A DNA stretch of 64,000 nt from Cyanophora paradoxa (lineage: Eukaryota; Glaucocystophyceae; Cyanophorales; Cyanophoraceae). Position numbers and translations under genes: made by a program. Shown here piece after piece: positions 47,322 through 57,604 of this stretch. Position 1 is the stretch's first letter. Each line of letters opens with the position of its first letter. The notes under the pieces were generated by a model. The model was not told the DNA's origin. It was given only the letters and a program-made list of their open reading frames with translations, and made no database searches. The DNA lies in contig QPMI01000595.1 in the NCBI GenBank assembly GCA_004431415.1, positions 1 through 64,000 of the forward strand, in the 5' to 3' direction.

Positions 47322-47550
47322 TTTGATCGAGTTTACCAGTGATGAGCCTTTAACTGAGGGTGCTATAAGACACATTCTAGCAATGCAGAAACGATATAGA
47401 GAGGACCCAGAATATAGAGAGTATAAAAAGCAACAAGCCCTGGCATCCTATTATCGCAGAAAAGCCCAAAAAGAGGAGCAGAGACCCAGAGGAAGACCGA
47501 TTAAATATTATTTGCCAACTGAAAGTAGCAATGGACCCCCAGGTCTATAA
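47308..47550 (+). CDS. Small basic hypothetical protein, 80 aa
   Basis: MEDTISLIEFTSDEPLTEGAI then a basic helix-like region (KRYREDPEYREYKKQQALASYYRRKAQ is rich in Arg/Lys/Tyr) and an AT-hook-like RPRGRPIKY. Probably a DNA-binding protein, comparable in style to 50618-50872. The frame is open further upstream, but 47308 is the sensible start. Confidence 0.55.
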   Translation, partial: EDTISLIEFTSDEPLTEGAIRHILAMQKRYREDPEYREYKKQQALASYYRRKAQKEEQRPRGRPIKYYLPTESSNGPPGL

Positions 47551-48118
47551 GATAATTGAGAAAAAGCGGTCTCAGTATGCTACTGAGGCAGCTATAAAAA
47601 TATATACAAAGGAATTGGCTTTATACTTGCAATCAAGTCACAGATAACTTTTGTAAATATGCTTTTGTTGTTTTTTGTTTGCATTCTCAGACACTGAAAC
47701 AGTTATGTGAATGTTTACTGATCTATTTCTCTTTGATTTTGCTGCATACACATTGTAACCTATCAATCTCTGTGACATTTCGATATATGCCCTATATCTC
47801 CATGTTTAATGCATTTATCTAACTCAATCATGGTCATTTCTTCAAGAGCCTTTGCCATTTTGTCTTCACTATACACAATCAAGTAAGCTTTAAGTATTCT
47901 TGTCAAATTTTGGTCTTTTTCGATAGGTGTCACAGGTGTTCACAGGTTTTTATCGTCCCTGGTCATTTTTCTTTTTATAGCCCCCTAGATGGGATGGACC
48001 TGTGACACCTGTGAACAACACCATTTCCAGTAAGGCTATAAAAAATACATATACATTTCAATCATAAATCGTTTTGTTTAATATTCAACATCCTCTCCAT
48101 TGTCTTCTTGAACCCTTG
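47551..48118. other. Intergenic region between structural and replication blocks
   Basis: 568 bp, no supported gene. Its main feature is the iteron/hairpin module at 47925-48034. It may act as an origin or as the 3' end region of two convergent transcripts. Confidence 0.6.
47925..48034 (-). repeat. Iteron/hairpin module downstream of primase
   Basis: Lead motif CTTACTGGAAATGGT on the minus strand (48020-48034), 85 bp beyond the primase stop, then GGTGTCACAGGTGTTCACAGG arrays on both arms around a loop with CTATAAAAAG. Same orientation relative to primase as the 1351-1509 copy. Confidence 0.8.
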
Positions 48119-50404
48119 TTATCTTTCGAAGTCCAATGTAGCCCTTGCTCTGGTTCCCTGAATTCGTTTAACCTCTGATTTCACATTGAAGATTTCCCTT
48201 ACTCTCTTCATCACAGAAACACATTCAACTTTATCATCGACACTTCTGTATGATTTGTAAATGATATCACTCGAAACAAAGTCGTTTGCATTATGGGTAA
48301 CTTCGAAATTATCCCTAAGCCATTCACCAATCTTATCATTTTCAGCTATAAAGTTTATTCCCTGTTCAATAATCGATTGAGGGGGATTTCTTAAGATCTC
48401 TTCAACCTCTTTGTTCTTCCACATATCCAGTAATATCTTCATGTGAGCCATCTTATACTCATCATCATTGTGTAGAAGTGTGAACAGTGTTGGGTCAGCT
48501 TTCTTCTGACCAGCTTCAGGCTTCTCTCTGAATATATTATTGAATCTCTGGTATGAAAGTCTTCTTTGAATTGCAAAGTCTGGTTTATTTATAGTCAAAT
48601 TGTCATTAGTTGTAATGTAAACCTGGAACATTGGAGTGAGGATTACTGGGTCTTTGAACAAGGCTCTCACAGTCATTTCATTTCCACCTGTGACCTCCTT
48701 AATTTTGGAGATCTGCAGTTTATCACCATCTTCAGCCTCATTACTGAATACAAGTCGCTTTCCAAGGAGTTTGGCAAGTTCAGGAGTAGCATCTGATGAG
48801 TTCTTTTTAGGTTTGGTCCAATAGGATATTTCGAGAGGGCTATAATAAGCCCCTGAAATCTGTTTGCAGTATTCCTGAACAAGTGATTTACCATTTGCCC
48901 CAGCACCAGTCCACATGTAGAACTTCTGTGATTTTGTTGATCCACTGAGGGCAATTGCAATAGATGCCAGAAGGTAGTTTCGCTCTGCTGGATCATCTAC
49001 AATCTCTCTATAAATCTGATTGAGATGGTCTACTTTCTTGGGGTCTACATTCTCAGTATAATCATAACCCACACTCTTGCTCACCATATCTTCCAGTTTC
49101 CCCTTTCTGAAAGTCATAGTTGTCAGATCAAATACACCATTATCGAATCCAATTACATATGGAACTGTATCAATCTTTTCATAGAATTCATCATCATTCA
49201 GCAGAGGGAGCAGATCAGTCAGAAGGGATTTGCGATATCCTGATTGTTTAAGATTTTTGGCAATAGAAATTAATGTTTTCGATTTCTCTTCGAAAGCTGT
49301 TCTATTCTCTTCATCCTTCAAAGCTCTTTGGCTATAATGCACAGCCCTGCCAAGGTATTGAGGGACAACAAGGCAACTTATGTCTAGGTAAATCTTTTGG
49401 TTTGTGTCATCATGCTCCCAAATCCCAGTATCAGTATTGAGTTTGAACCATGACTTTTTGGAGTATCTCCAAGTATGTTGTAGTACCTCTTTGCACACAA
49501 GACTGACATCATAATGAGCGCCTCCAGAACCAGCGGACTTATCAATGAGATTGAAGATATCAGATTGCATTCCAATGAAGATAAATCGTTTTTTGCAATT
49601 GCCACTGTAGCTGGACACAATATACTTTTTATCTTCTCCTTTGGCTTTCATAACATACCAGTTATTCGATTCATGGGACCCATTGCAGCATGGGCAATTA
49701 AGTCCCTTATTAGCAGCATCAAAGTTAAAGCCCAGTTCAGTTTGAGAGATTATATTGGGATGCATAAAGCCCATATCCACCAGCTCTTTAAGAATACTCT
49801 TTTCCAATGCATCATGTGAGGTAGCATTAGCAGTATACTCACTCTTATAGATATAGTTCTCTGCAATCCACTTTTTAAACTCATCAGTAGGCTCATTGAA
49901 ATCACAGGTATCATCCCATGGAGCAATTACCCAGGTCTTGTTGACACTGGGACAAACATTAATTAATCCAGAAGTTCCAGTTCCAGTGATTGTTTTCAGG
50001 TCAACCTTTTCAAAGCCTTTAAAGCCTGGAGCCTTATCGGTGATTTTGAGTTTAGTGAACTCCTCAGGTCGTTTAAAGTAGACATGATAGCCTTTTTTAG
50101 TTTTTGCCATGGGCTGATTGGCATCAAAGTCATCAGGAAACATATCCCGGAATTTCTCAAAGTTCTCCTCATCATCAAAGTCAATAACCATCATGTTGTC
50201 TGAGAGCAGAATGCCCCAAGATACATACTGATTAGTTGCCAGCGCTTCCTCATACTTTTCCCAGGACCAAGCACCTCCCTTATGCTTGAAAACTGGGTCT
50301 TTGCTGTCAGGTTTCACTGGGATAATCATGTTTTTGGCGAGTTCCTCATCAGAACGAAGCCAGTTAGCGAGCGATTTGATTAACTTGGTCTGTTTGGCGT
50401 TCAT
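48119..50404 (-). CDS. Primase-helicase: prim-pol (AEP) plus superfamily 3 helicase
   Basis: Intact 761 aa. N-terminal bifunctional prim-pol-like domain (about 20-175) with WGILLSDNMMVIDFDDEENF (the acidic metal site) and KKGYHVYFKRP; a Cys cluster CPCCNGSHESNNW (about 239-252); D5-type region; then S3H helicase with Walker A GAGANGKS (about 500), YWTKPKKNSSDATPELAKLLGKR, SNEAEDGD, TGGNEM and TTNDN. Primes and unwinds viral DNA. Divergently placed relative to polB, unlike the tandem arrangement in Element 1. Confidence 0.92.
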   Translation of the reverse strand: MNAKQTKLIKSLANWLRSDEELAKNMIIPVKPDSKDPVFKHKGGAWSWEKYEEALATNQYVSWGILLSDNMMVIDFDDEENFEKFRDMFPDDFDANQPMAKTKKGYHVYFKRPEEFTKLKITDKAPGFKGFEKVDLKTITGTGTSGLINVCPSVNKTWVIAPWDDTCDFNEPTDEFKKWIAENYIYKSEYTANATSHDALEKSILKELVDMGFMHPNIISQTELGFNFDAANKGLNCPCCNGSHESNNWYVMKAKGEDKKYIVSSYSGNCKKRFIFIGMQSDIFNLIDKSAGSGGAHYDVSLVCKEVLQHTWRYSKKSWFKLNTDTGIWEHDDTNQKIYLDISCLVVPQYLGRAVHYSQRALKDEENRTAFEEKSKTLISIAKNLKQSGYRKSLLTDLLPLLNDDEFYEKIDTVPYVIGFDNGVFDLTTMTFRKGKLEDMVSKSVGYDYTENVDPKKVDHLNQIYREIVDDPAERNYLLASIAIALSGSTKSQKFYMWTGAGANGKSLVQEYCKQISGAYYSPLEISYWTKPKKNSSDATPELAKLLGKRLVFSNEAEDGDKLQISKIKEVTGGNEMTVRALFKDPVILTPMFQVYITTNDNLTINKPDFAIQRRLSYQRFNNIFREKPEAGQKKADPTLFTLLHNDDEYKMAHMKILLDMWKNKEVEEILRNPPQSIIEQGINFIAENDKIGEWLRDNFEVTHNANDFVSSDIIYKSYRSVDDKVECVSVMKRVREIFNVKSEVKRIQGTRARATLDFER

Positions 50405-50420
50405 TTTCAGCGATTGGGGG

Positions 50421-50460
50421 TCCCTTTTATATATATAGAAGATTTTTCTTTAAGTAGTTT
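50421..50460 (-). promoter_or_regulatory. Replication-gene promoter (TATA-like) of primase
   Basis: Minus-strand ACTACTTAAAGAAAAATCTT then CTATATATATAAAAGGGA, 17 bp before the primase ATG. Almost the same 40 bp occur at 51750-51789 before the zinc-finger gene, and a looser form before 50872. Confidence 0.6.
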
Positions 50461-50617
50461 TGGGTCCCCCAATCATTTTTTGTTGGAAATCGAGAAAGTA
50501 TCCCTACGAAATTTATCCACATGATATATCGAGTGGTTCAGATACAAAAAGGATGAATTGGTATTTCAGCGAATAAACAGCATATCCCCAGCCTAGTAAT
50601 ATGCTGGGAAAAATAAT
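50461..50617. other. Intergenic spacer
   Basis: Between the primase promoter and the small basic gene; nothing recognised beyond AT-rich DNA and CAGCATAT/ATATGCTG repeats near 50,580-50,610. Confidence 0.4.
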
Positions 50618-50872
50618 TTAGACATGTTTCGATTTTCTCCCTCTGTTTGAGTAAGGGACATCATACAAATATTTGACAAAGCAGACTGCATTGGCTGCAT
50701 ACTTTCGCTGACATGAACTTGCTATTTTCATGGCTCTATAGGTATCATCGGTTTGATATAGATCTCTTAGCTGTGTGGCTATTTTTTCGTTAAACTTTTT
50801 GATTTGAGCCTTACCTTTTTCAGTTTGCTGGTACCTCTTCATAGCTCTCTTCTGGGCTTCACTGAGTGGCAT
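50618..50872 (-). CDS. Small basic protein, 84 aa
   Basis: Lys/Arg-rich (KRAMKRYQQTEKGKAQIKKF... and NRGRKSKHV at the C terminus). Complete ORF with a TATATATATT promoter upstream. Its repeat-like KRYQ/KIA style resembles small DNA-binding proteins of virophages and Polintons. Function inferred only from composition and its place in the replication block. Confidence 0.55.
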   Translation of the reverse strand: MPLSEAQKRAMKRYQQTEKGKAQIKKFNEKIATQLRDLYQTDDTYRAMKIASSCQRKYAANAVCFVKYLYDVPYSNRGRKSKHV

Positions 50873-50928
50873 TTTTCCTCTGTCTCTCTTAATATATATA
50901 GAGAATTCTTTAAATCATTTTTTGTTCT

Positions 50929-51747
50929 TTAACCTCTCTGTCCAAATCTCTCAATATACATAAGTTTGAAATGCTTACCTAGCAATGCTACAAATGGTTC
51001 GATTTCCAAGGTCTCCCATGTTTTCTTGTCCTTATTCCATCTGCAATCTAATCCTTTTGCGATATCTTTTTTAAGAAAAGGCACCTGAAACCCAGCAACC
51101 AATGTGTTTGTTGTACTGAGTTCTGCATACATTTCAATCAATGCAGATCTACCCTCTCTGAACCTCTCTATATCATCTCTGCGAAGATTATCCATTTTTG
51201 GAATGAACTGGTTGCACCAAATCAGGAAAAGATTAACTGCATGTCTATTCCTTGCTCTTTCTTGTTCTAATTCTCTCTGCCTTCGCTCTCTTTCTTCTAA
51301 TTCAAGTTGTTTCTTTCGCTCCTCTGCTTCTTTCTGGATTTGCTTTTTTCTTTCCAATTCCTCCTCCTTTATGATAATCCTGCACTTATTGCAGAAATTA
51401 TCCTTACGGTTTTTATGTCGATCTCCGCATTTCTTGCATATATCTTCCCTCCTTGCACCATTTGGCATAAATCGTTTAATGCAGCAGTTGCCAACAAGAA
51501 CCACAATCTTTTTATCCACATGCAAGATGTAGCATTGTTCTTCAATATGATGCTTGCAAGCACAGCTGTTTGAGTGTGGAGGAAGGCTTTCGTGAGTCAA
51601 ATCATACTTTGCAAGTTTCAAATACAAAGAGTTCATATATTTGCTTCTCCCCAAAGCGACAAAGTCTTTAAAGTTATTAGATCCACAAAGAAACATTAAT
51701 GTAGCCTTCAAGCGTTCCAGAGAAGATGTTGCTTTGTTCTCTGCCAT
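50929..51747 (-). CDS. Zinc-finger/coiled-coil protein with C-terminal DUF5710-like segment
   Basis: 272 aa. Cys/His-rich parts: CACKHHIEEQCYIL...VGNCCIKRF (about 60-90) and CKKCGDRH...FCNKC (about 100-120), then a long charged coiled coil (ELERKKQIQKEAEERKK...), and near the C terminus VPFLKKDIAKGLDCRWNKDKKTW, a pattern like the DUF5710 domain of phage and plasmid DNA-processing proteins. It is divergent from polB and shares the primase-type promoter, so a replication-accessory role is likely. Confidence 0.62.
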   Translation of the reverse strand: MAENKATSSLERLKATLMFLCGSNNFKDFVALGRSKYMNSLYLKLAKYDLTHESLPPHSNSCACKHHIEEQCYILHVDKKIVVLVGNCCIKRFMPNGARREDICKKCGDRHKNRKDNFCNKCRIIIKEEELERKKQIQKEAEERKKQLELEERERRQRELEQERARNRHAVNLFLIWCNQFIPKMDNLRRDDIERFREGRSALIEMYAELSTTNTLVAGFQVPFLKKDIAKGLDCRWNKDKKTWETLEIEPFVALLGKHFKLMYIERFGQRG

Positions 51748-51749
51748 TG

Positions 51750-51789
51750 TCCTTTTATATATATAGAAGATATTTCTTTAAGTAGTTTT
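51750..51789 (-). promoter_or_regulatory. Replication-gene promoter of the zinc-finger gene
   Basis: Near copy of 50421-50460: ACTACTTAAAGAAATATCTT then CTATATATATAAAAGGA, only two bases before the ATG at 51747. The shared 40-bp pattern points to joint early expression. Confidence 0.6.
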
Positions 51790-51858
51790 CATCAAATTTT
51801 TGCGTTCGGAATATCCCCATTTAAAACCTCCCCTTTTAGTAGGAACAAGTTAGGAACT

Positions 51859-54800
51859 ATGCCCCGAATTAGCAACAGACTCATTAGAGAGAAGAAATGG
51901 GAACTCATGGGATTACTGGGAACACTGTATGCAGCCCATGAAATTACAGAGGCTGAATATGACCGGGAAATCGGATTTATTTCAAGGGGCAGACCCACTT
52001 TAGCGAAATTAACCAGAAAAGCCAATAACCTCTATGATAAAGTTGAAACTCTTGATGAACTCGATCGCCTGAGGCAAATAGAACCAGAGGCAGAAGATGG
52101 TACAGCAATGAATGAATTATATCGCTGGCTCACTTACAGAGCCAGAAGGGAAGTTGTTGTTGATGTGATTGAATATTTAGATAGAATTGCAACCTCTCTA
52201 CCAAAACGTTTAAGAGACAGTCTAGATCAATTCAGGGCAATCAAAGTTCGCTTATCGTTTATCTGCAAGTTCGTAAAAGTCAGCAATCCACAGGTTTGGA
52301 TATCGAAATACATTTACAGCGATTATTTTGTATTAACCAAATCGAGAAATATTCGAACTGAGCTGAATAAAGCAGCCCAAATGTGTCAGGAGCAGATGAA
52401 TGTTGTTGATAGCTATCGATTGGAGAGAATCGAAATGCTCAGAGTTGCTATTATGAGTTATGCCCCAACTGGTGGTTGCTATGTTAAAACACCTGATTCA
52501 ATTGCAGCCAAGAGAGCCACAGTGAATATTCGAAATATTGATGATTCTTGCTTCGAAAATGCAGTTTTGGCATGGATCCATAGGAAAGATGTGAATTCCC
52601 ACAAGAGAAGTGAGCTAACACAATATCGCAAATGGAAATACTCACCAACTACATACAATCCTCTGGCTCTCAATTTCGATAACATCCCATTCCCTGTTCC
52701 CTGTGATGCTGAAATCATTGATAAATTCGAATCTCAAAATGCAGGCATCAGCATAAACATATTTGGAATGGATCGAGATGTTATATATCCCCTACATCAA
52801 TCCAGCAACCCAGGCAGAAAGCAAAAGATTAATCTCATGCTCATTCATGATGATGAAGGGAATGGTCACTATATTACAATCATGTCCCTTTCAAGACTTC
52901 TCAGAGTTGCCCTTGATAAAACCAAGGATCAAAAGTTACACTACTGTGACACATGCTTATCTCGATTCAGGTCTGAGGCTAAACTCACTGCTCATGTGGA
53001 CTCAAACAGATGCATTGATTGGAGACTCTCAAAGGGAATCACTCCTAAGCCTGAGACCACCATAGAGTTTGGACTGAAAAACCTCAGGAAAACTGTGTGG
53101 CTTCCTGTTGTGGTATACTGCAAGATTGAACATAGAAGCATCCCATTGATGCATCAAAATCCAAGAGAGAAGTCTCAGCAGTCAACATAAGAATAGTCAC
53201 TGGGGCAGATGTTCAAGATTTTCGATTTGAGGGGCAGGATCCAATGGGAGGTCTGTTTGAATGCTTGGAGTCCAAAGCAAGAGAACTAATCGATTTCCTG
53301 TTTACCAATATTCCCATGAATGAACTCACAGATGAGCAAAAGGCTATTTACAGAGCTACCAAACACTGTTACCTTTGCAGTGAGAGGTTCACCAAGGAAA
53401 ACTTCAAATGCAGGGATCATGATCACCACACAGGTCATTACATTGCCCCTGCATGCAGAAACTGCAATCTCCATAGGAGAATCTCAAAGCAAACCAAAGT
53501 TGCAGTTGTTGTTGATCAAATGGATGACTGTGGGACATTCATTTTCAGAAAAATAGCAGGCATGGGTGATAAAAAGCGAATCGAAATCCTTTCGAAAAAC
53601 TTTGATCAATATCTTTCATTGCAATGGGGTCTTTACAAGTTCATTGATGCAAGTAATTTTATGGACTTTGGGGCTGCTGATGTAGATGAGTTAATGAGCA
53701 AATTCCAGGCTTTCAGAAGGCTTTCACACTCAGTATATGGATTGGACCCAGTTCATTATGTATCTGCACCTGGGTTATCTTGGGATGCTATGCTTAGGAC
53801 CACCAAGGCAAAAATAGAGCTTATAAGTGATGTAGAGCAATACGAATTTGTTGAGAGGGGAATCAGGGGTGGCTTTGCAACAATGCCTTGTAGGTATGCT
53901 GAGGCTGATGGTGAGAACTCCCATATTATGCTGTTTGATGCTAACAACTTGTATGGCTACTGCTTGAGTCAGCCTATTCCAGTTGGTGATTTTAGATGGG
54001 AGACCGAATTCAACCCACAAGATAACAGATCCAGTTTCCTGGAAGTTGATCTGGATTACCCAATTAGGCTGTTTCTAGATCACAGTGATTTCCCCCTAAT
54101 TATAAACAAGAAAATAGTAGAATATGCAGAATTATCACAATATCAAAAGAGCCTATTGGATCTCTCAGGAGAAGAGCTTGATAAGACCCCTAAGCTAACT
54201 GCAACCTTTGGTTCTGTGACAAACTATGTGATTTCTGAGCCTCTTCTACAGTATATTCTGACCAAAGGTGTGAAACTAAAGAAGGTTCACAGGGTCCTAT
54301 CATTTACTGTGGCTCCTGTAATGAAACCCTACATTGAGCTGAACACTGATATGAGAAGGAAAGCAGTGAATAAATTCGAGGCTGATTTCTATAAACTCAT
54401 GAATAACTCAATCTATGGGAAATGCATTGAATCATGTAGAGGTAGATCTGTGGTTAAGATTGCCAACAGTGAGAAACTGTTTATGAAATATGCAGCCTCT
54501 CCTTTAGTGAAATCAACAAGTCCCATAAGTGAAAGGGCAGTTGCCTTTGAGTTTTACACAAAACATGTGAAGCTAGATAAGCCTGTTGCTATTGGGGCTT
54601 ATGTTTTGGATACTGCCAAACTGCATAACTACAAGTTCTTCTATGATACTGTAAGGTCCCAGTGGGCAAAAGCAAAGTTACTATTCCATGATACTGACTC
54701 CTTTTGTCTATATATCGAATCTAAGACCCTACAAAAAGATATAGGGAATATCTCTTATGCATTGGACCTAGGGGGGTCTAACAGAATGACCCCAGGTAAA

Positions 54801-55103
54801 TACAAAAATGAGATGCCAGGTTCTGCTATATTGGAGTATGTAGGTCTGAGAGCCAAAGTTTACAGTTTCAGAACAGCTGAGATTGAGAGAAGTAAGCTAT
54901 CTGGGACTTCCACTGAGGAACTCCAATTCAATGATTTTAAGGAGTGTTTATTTGCAGGTATCAGCAAGACTGTGACTGCAAAGCAGAAGAGAAGGGCAGA
55001 TCACACAATAATAGATACTGTGAGTAGAAGGGTTGCCCTAAACTGCTTTGATGCAAAGAGATACATCTTACCAGATGGTATTAATTCTGTTCCTTTTAAT
55101 TAA
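51859..55103 (+). CDS. Protein-primed family B DNA polymerase, one frame break
   Basis: Collinear with 1902-5183. Part 1 (51859-~53150) holds the N-terminal domain (NIDDSCFENAVLAWIH, HYITIMSLSRLL) and C2H2-like finger (YCDTCLSRF). Part 2 holds the endonuclease-VII-like knuckle (HCYLCSERF...CRDHDHH...CRNCN), motif A FDANNLYGYCL, motif B KLMNNSIYGKC and motif C FHDTDSF. The single break near 53,150 fits loss of one A from CCAATT. All catalytic motifs are present. Confidence 0.92.
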
Positions 55104-55106
55104 GAG

Positions 55107-56491
55107 ATGCCAGCAACTGGAAGAATAGTTAGGAGAACCACTGAGCAACTGCAAGGTAACCTACTGCCTATCACAGTTCCAAAGGAGGAAAAGGGGGAAT
55201 CTCGAATTGTTAAAAGTCTGAAATGAAAGAGCTTGTCCCAGTAGAGATCCCAGTTGCTATTGCAGTGAAAGAAACTAGCAAGATTGCCAAGAGATTCTAT
55301 GATGTGAGAACTGGTTACAAAGGGCTTCAAGCTATGAGGGCTGAGTTACCAGATGAATCCTACAAGCAGTTGCAAGAGTTCTATAAAAAGCAAGAGGTAG
55401 TTCAGATCAATGCACCTGCTATATCTAGAAAGAGAGATCCCATGGTTCCAATAAGGCAACCCCTTGATACCTATGTGATTGATTTGCTCTTTTTCCCAGC
55501 TTATAAGAAACAAAACAATGGCTATGATACATTTATGACTGCAATGGAATCAACACTGAGAACTGGATATATCATACCTATAAGGGATAAATCAGCTCTC
55601 ACTACATTAGCTGCATTTAAACAGCTTGAGATGAGAGTAGCAAGACCCATAGTAAAGGTTCAATCAGATGCTGGGAGTGAATTCCAAAATCGAATATTCC
55701 AGGAGTATTTATCTAGTAAATACATAGAACACCAAGTGAGTGGAACTGCTGACCACAGAAGCCAAGGTCGAATTGAAGCCTTTAACAAGCAGATTAAGAG
55801 ACTGATCACAAACTACTGCATAGCTAATAACACAGCTAGATTTTTTGATGTGTTAGGTGATATTGAGTATAATTACAATAATACAGTTCACTCAGCTACT
55901 AAGATGAAGCCAGGCGAAACTACAGAGGAGCATTATAGGTATATAGTGGGATTAGAAGATGAGAGATTCAAGAAATCAATAGCTTATCTTGATACCATGC
56001 AACCTGGCATGTTTGTTAGAGTGAAAGTTGAGAAGAACCCCTTTGCTAAACAGGGTAACAATTGGTCTAGGATGGTTTACACTGTTGATAGTAGGGAAGG
56101 CTTTAAATTTAAGCTAAGGAGTCCCACTGGTGAGATCATAGATAACAGGTTTGCTTTCCATGAGTTGTTGCCTGTGAATGCAGTTGAGTATCTGGAAACC
56201 CCTACAGTAGATGCCTTAGAGCAAGCCAAAGAAGAAGCCAGGGTTGATGCTGCTATAAGGAGAGAAGGCATAGAAGCTGCTAATGAAGTCCCAGATAAGC
56301 CTTTGATAGAGGCTAGGAAGGAGAAGGCTGGGAAAGTTAATAGGGAACTCAAAAAGCTCACCATAGCAGGCACACAGAAACTTTCAGAAGTGAATAGCCA
56401 GAGATGGTATAGTGACTTTCAGACTACTAAGGAGTCATATACAGCCCCTAAACCTCAAAGAACACTAAGAGAGAGGACCAAAACTAGCTAG
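55107..56491 (+). CDS. rve-family integrase, one frame break near the N terminus
   Basis: About 460 aa, homologue of 5367-6767. Starts MPATGRIVRR at 55107, three bases after polB; the frame breaks near 55,216 in a run of A (GTTAAAAGTC), and the rest runs to 56491. DDE residues conserved: TYVIDLLFFPAY, QSDAGSEF, GRIEAFNKQIK with the DX35E spacing. It is the last gene before the right terminal repeat, the usual Polinton position. It explains the 6-bp target duplication. Confidence 0.93.
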
Positions 56492-57258
56492 TTTGCTAGC
56501 CGAAAACTCGTTTTTTCCAAATATATGTATGACTGATATACATATATACATATATGCATATGATATACACATTGTCTTGTAGATCTTTTCAAGCGCTTCA
56601 CAGCGATATGCAGAACGTTGCGATTTGATAATCTGGTGATGAGATACAAGCGTTTGAAGATGCCGATTATCGATTTTTCGAGATTTCGGAATGATGCATC
56701 ATAATGATGTAATAATGATGTATCATAAACACATAACATATATATATCGCCGTGATCGTCATGATCTCCCGAGTTCGATGGTGTGTCATATATATCATAT
56801 ACATATGCATCGTCATTATGACATCATTTCGTAACATAACACGTCCGTCATCGTCTTTTTTCCGCAGCGAACAGATAAGTGAACAGTTAACGAGACAACT
56901 ATTGTAATAGTGTACTGCAACAACAATTGAAAACAAGATATGCGGGAAAGCTATTGAAAGACAATGAAGCAAATTGCGAACAATTAAGTGAACAGTTAAG
57001 TGGACACCTGTTGGGAGTAGGCAGTGTCTACTCGTTTATCGTGAAACGGTGTCCACTTAACTGTTCATTTAACTGTTGACGAAAACCCATGCATTATGAC
57101 ATCATATCATTAAACCACATACAAAACACTAAAATGCATGTATCTCTTCACCAACTCATCATGTGACAAAACCAAAAACAGATTCGGAATCCTCTTAACG
57201 AGGCCTGCCTGACGATGTAAGTATCATAGGCTCAATAATTCATATGTTTATAAGCATC
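56492..57258. other. Spacer between integrase and right terminal repeat
   Basis: AT-rich with TATATACATATG microsatellite-like DNA. A hairpin has 23-bp arms (56986-57008 and 57048-57070; AAGTGAACAGTTAAGTGGAC... against its complement, one mismatch), and further AGTGAACAGTTAA copies lie nearby at about 56,876. No gene supported. Confidence 0.6.
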
Positions 57259-57344
57259 TCCCCTTGATTCCCCCTATTATATAATATTTATATTAAAGTG
57301 GACTCAAGGTTGACTCATATTAATCGTAAAAGTAGTAAAAGTAT

Positions 57345-57554
57345 ATGGATTTTGTTACGAATTCAATGCAAGGGTTGACTAAGTGGGTTGAGTTGACTCA
57401 AATTTCACAGGAAATAACAATGAATCAGAGTATAAATGCATTTTTTGAATCAACTACACCAACTAACACTGAGATTTTAACAATATATGAGGTCCTTACT
57501 GAATATGGTATGTGTCACAGGTGTCACAGGTCTATCCCAGCTCAAGCCCTATAA
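57345..57554 (+). CDS. Possible 69-aa protein encoded in the right terminal repeat
   Basis: Identical to the ORF in the left repeat (30099-30308). No domain; its end is translated iteron sequence. Probably, but not certainly, non-coding. Confidence 0.25.
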   Translation: MDFVTNSMQGLTKWVELTQISQEITMNQSINAFFESTTPTNTEILTIYEVLTEYGMCHRCHRSIPAQAL

Positions 57555-57604
57555 AGAGTGATTTTCCCTTTCGATGGGATGGACCTGTGACACCTGTGAC
57601 ACCC
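57495..57604 (+). repeat. Iteron/hairpin module in right terminal repeat
   Basis: Lead motif CTTACTGAATATGGT followed by GTGTCACAGGTGTCACAGG and its mirror CCTGTGACACCTGTGACACC, with a ~50-nt loop. Confidence 0.82.
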
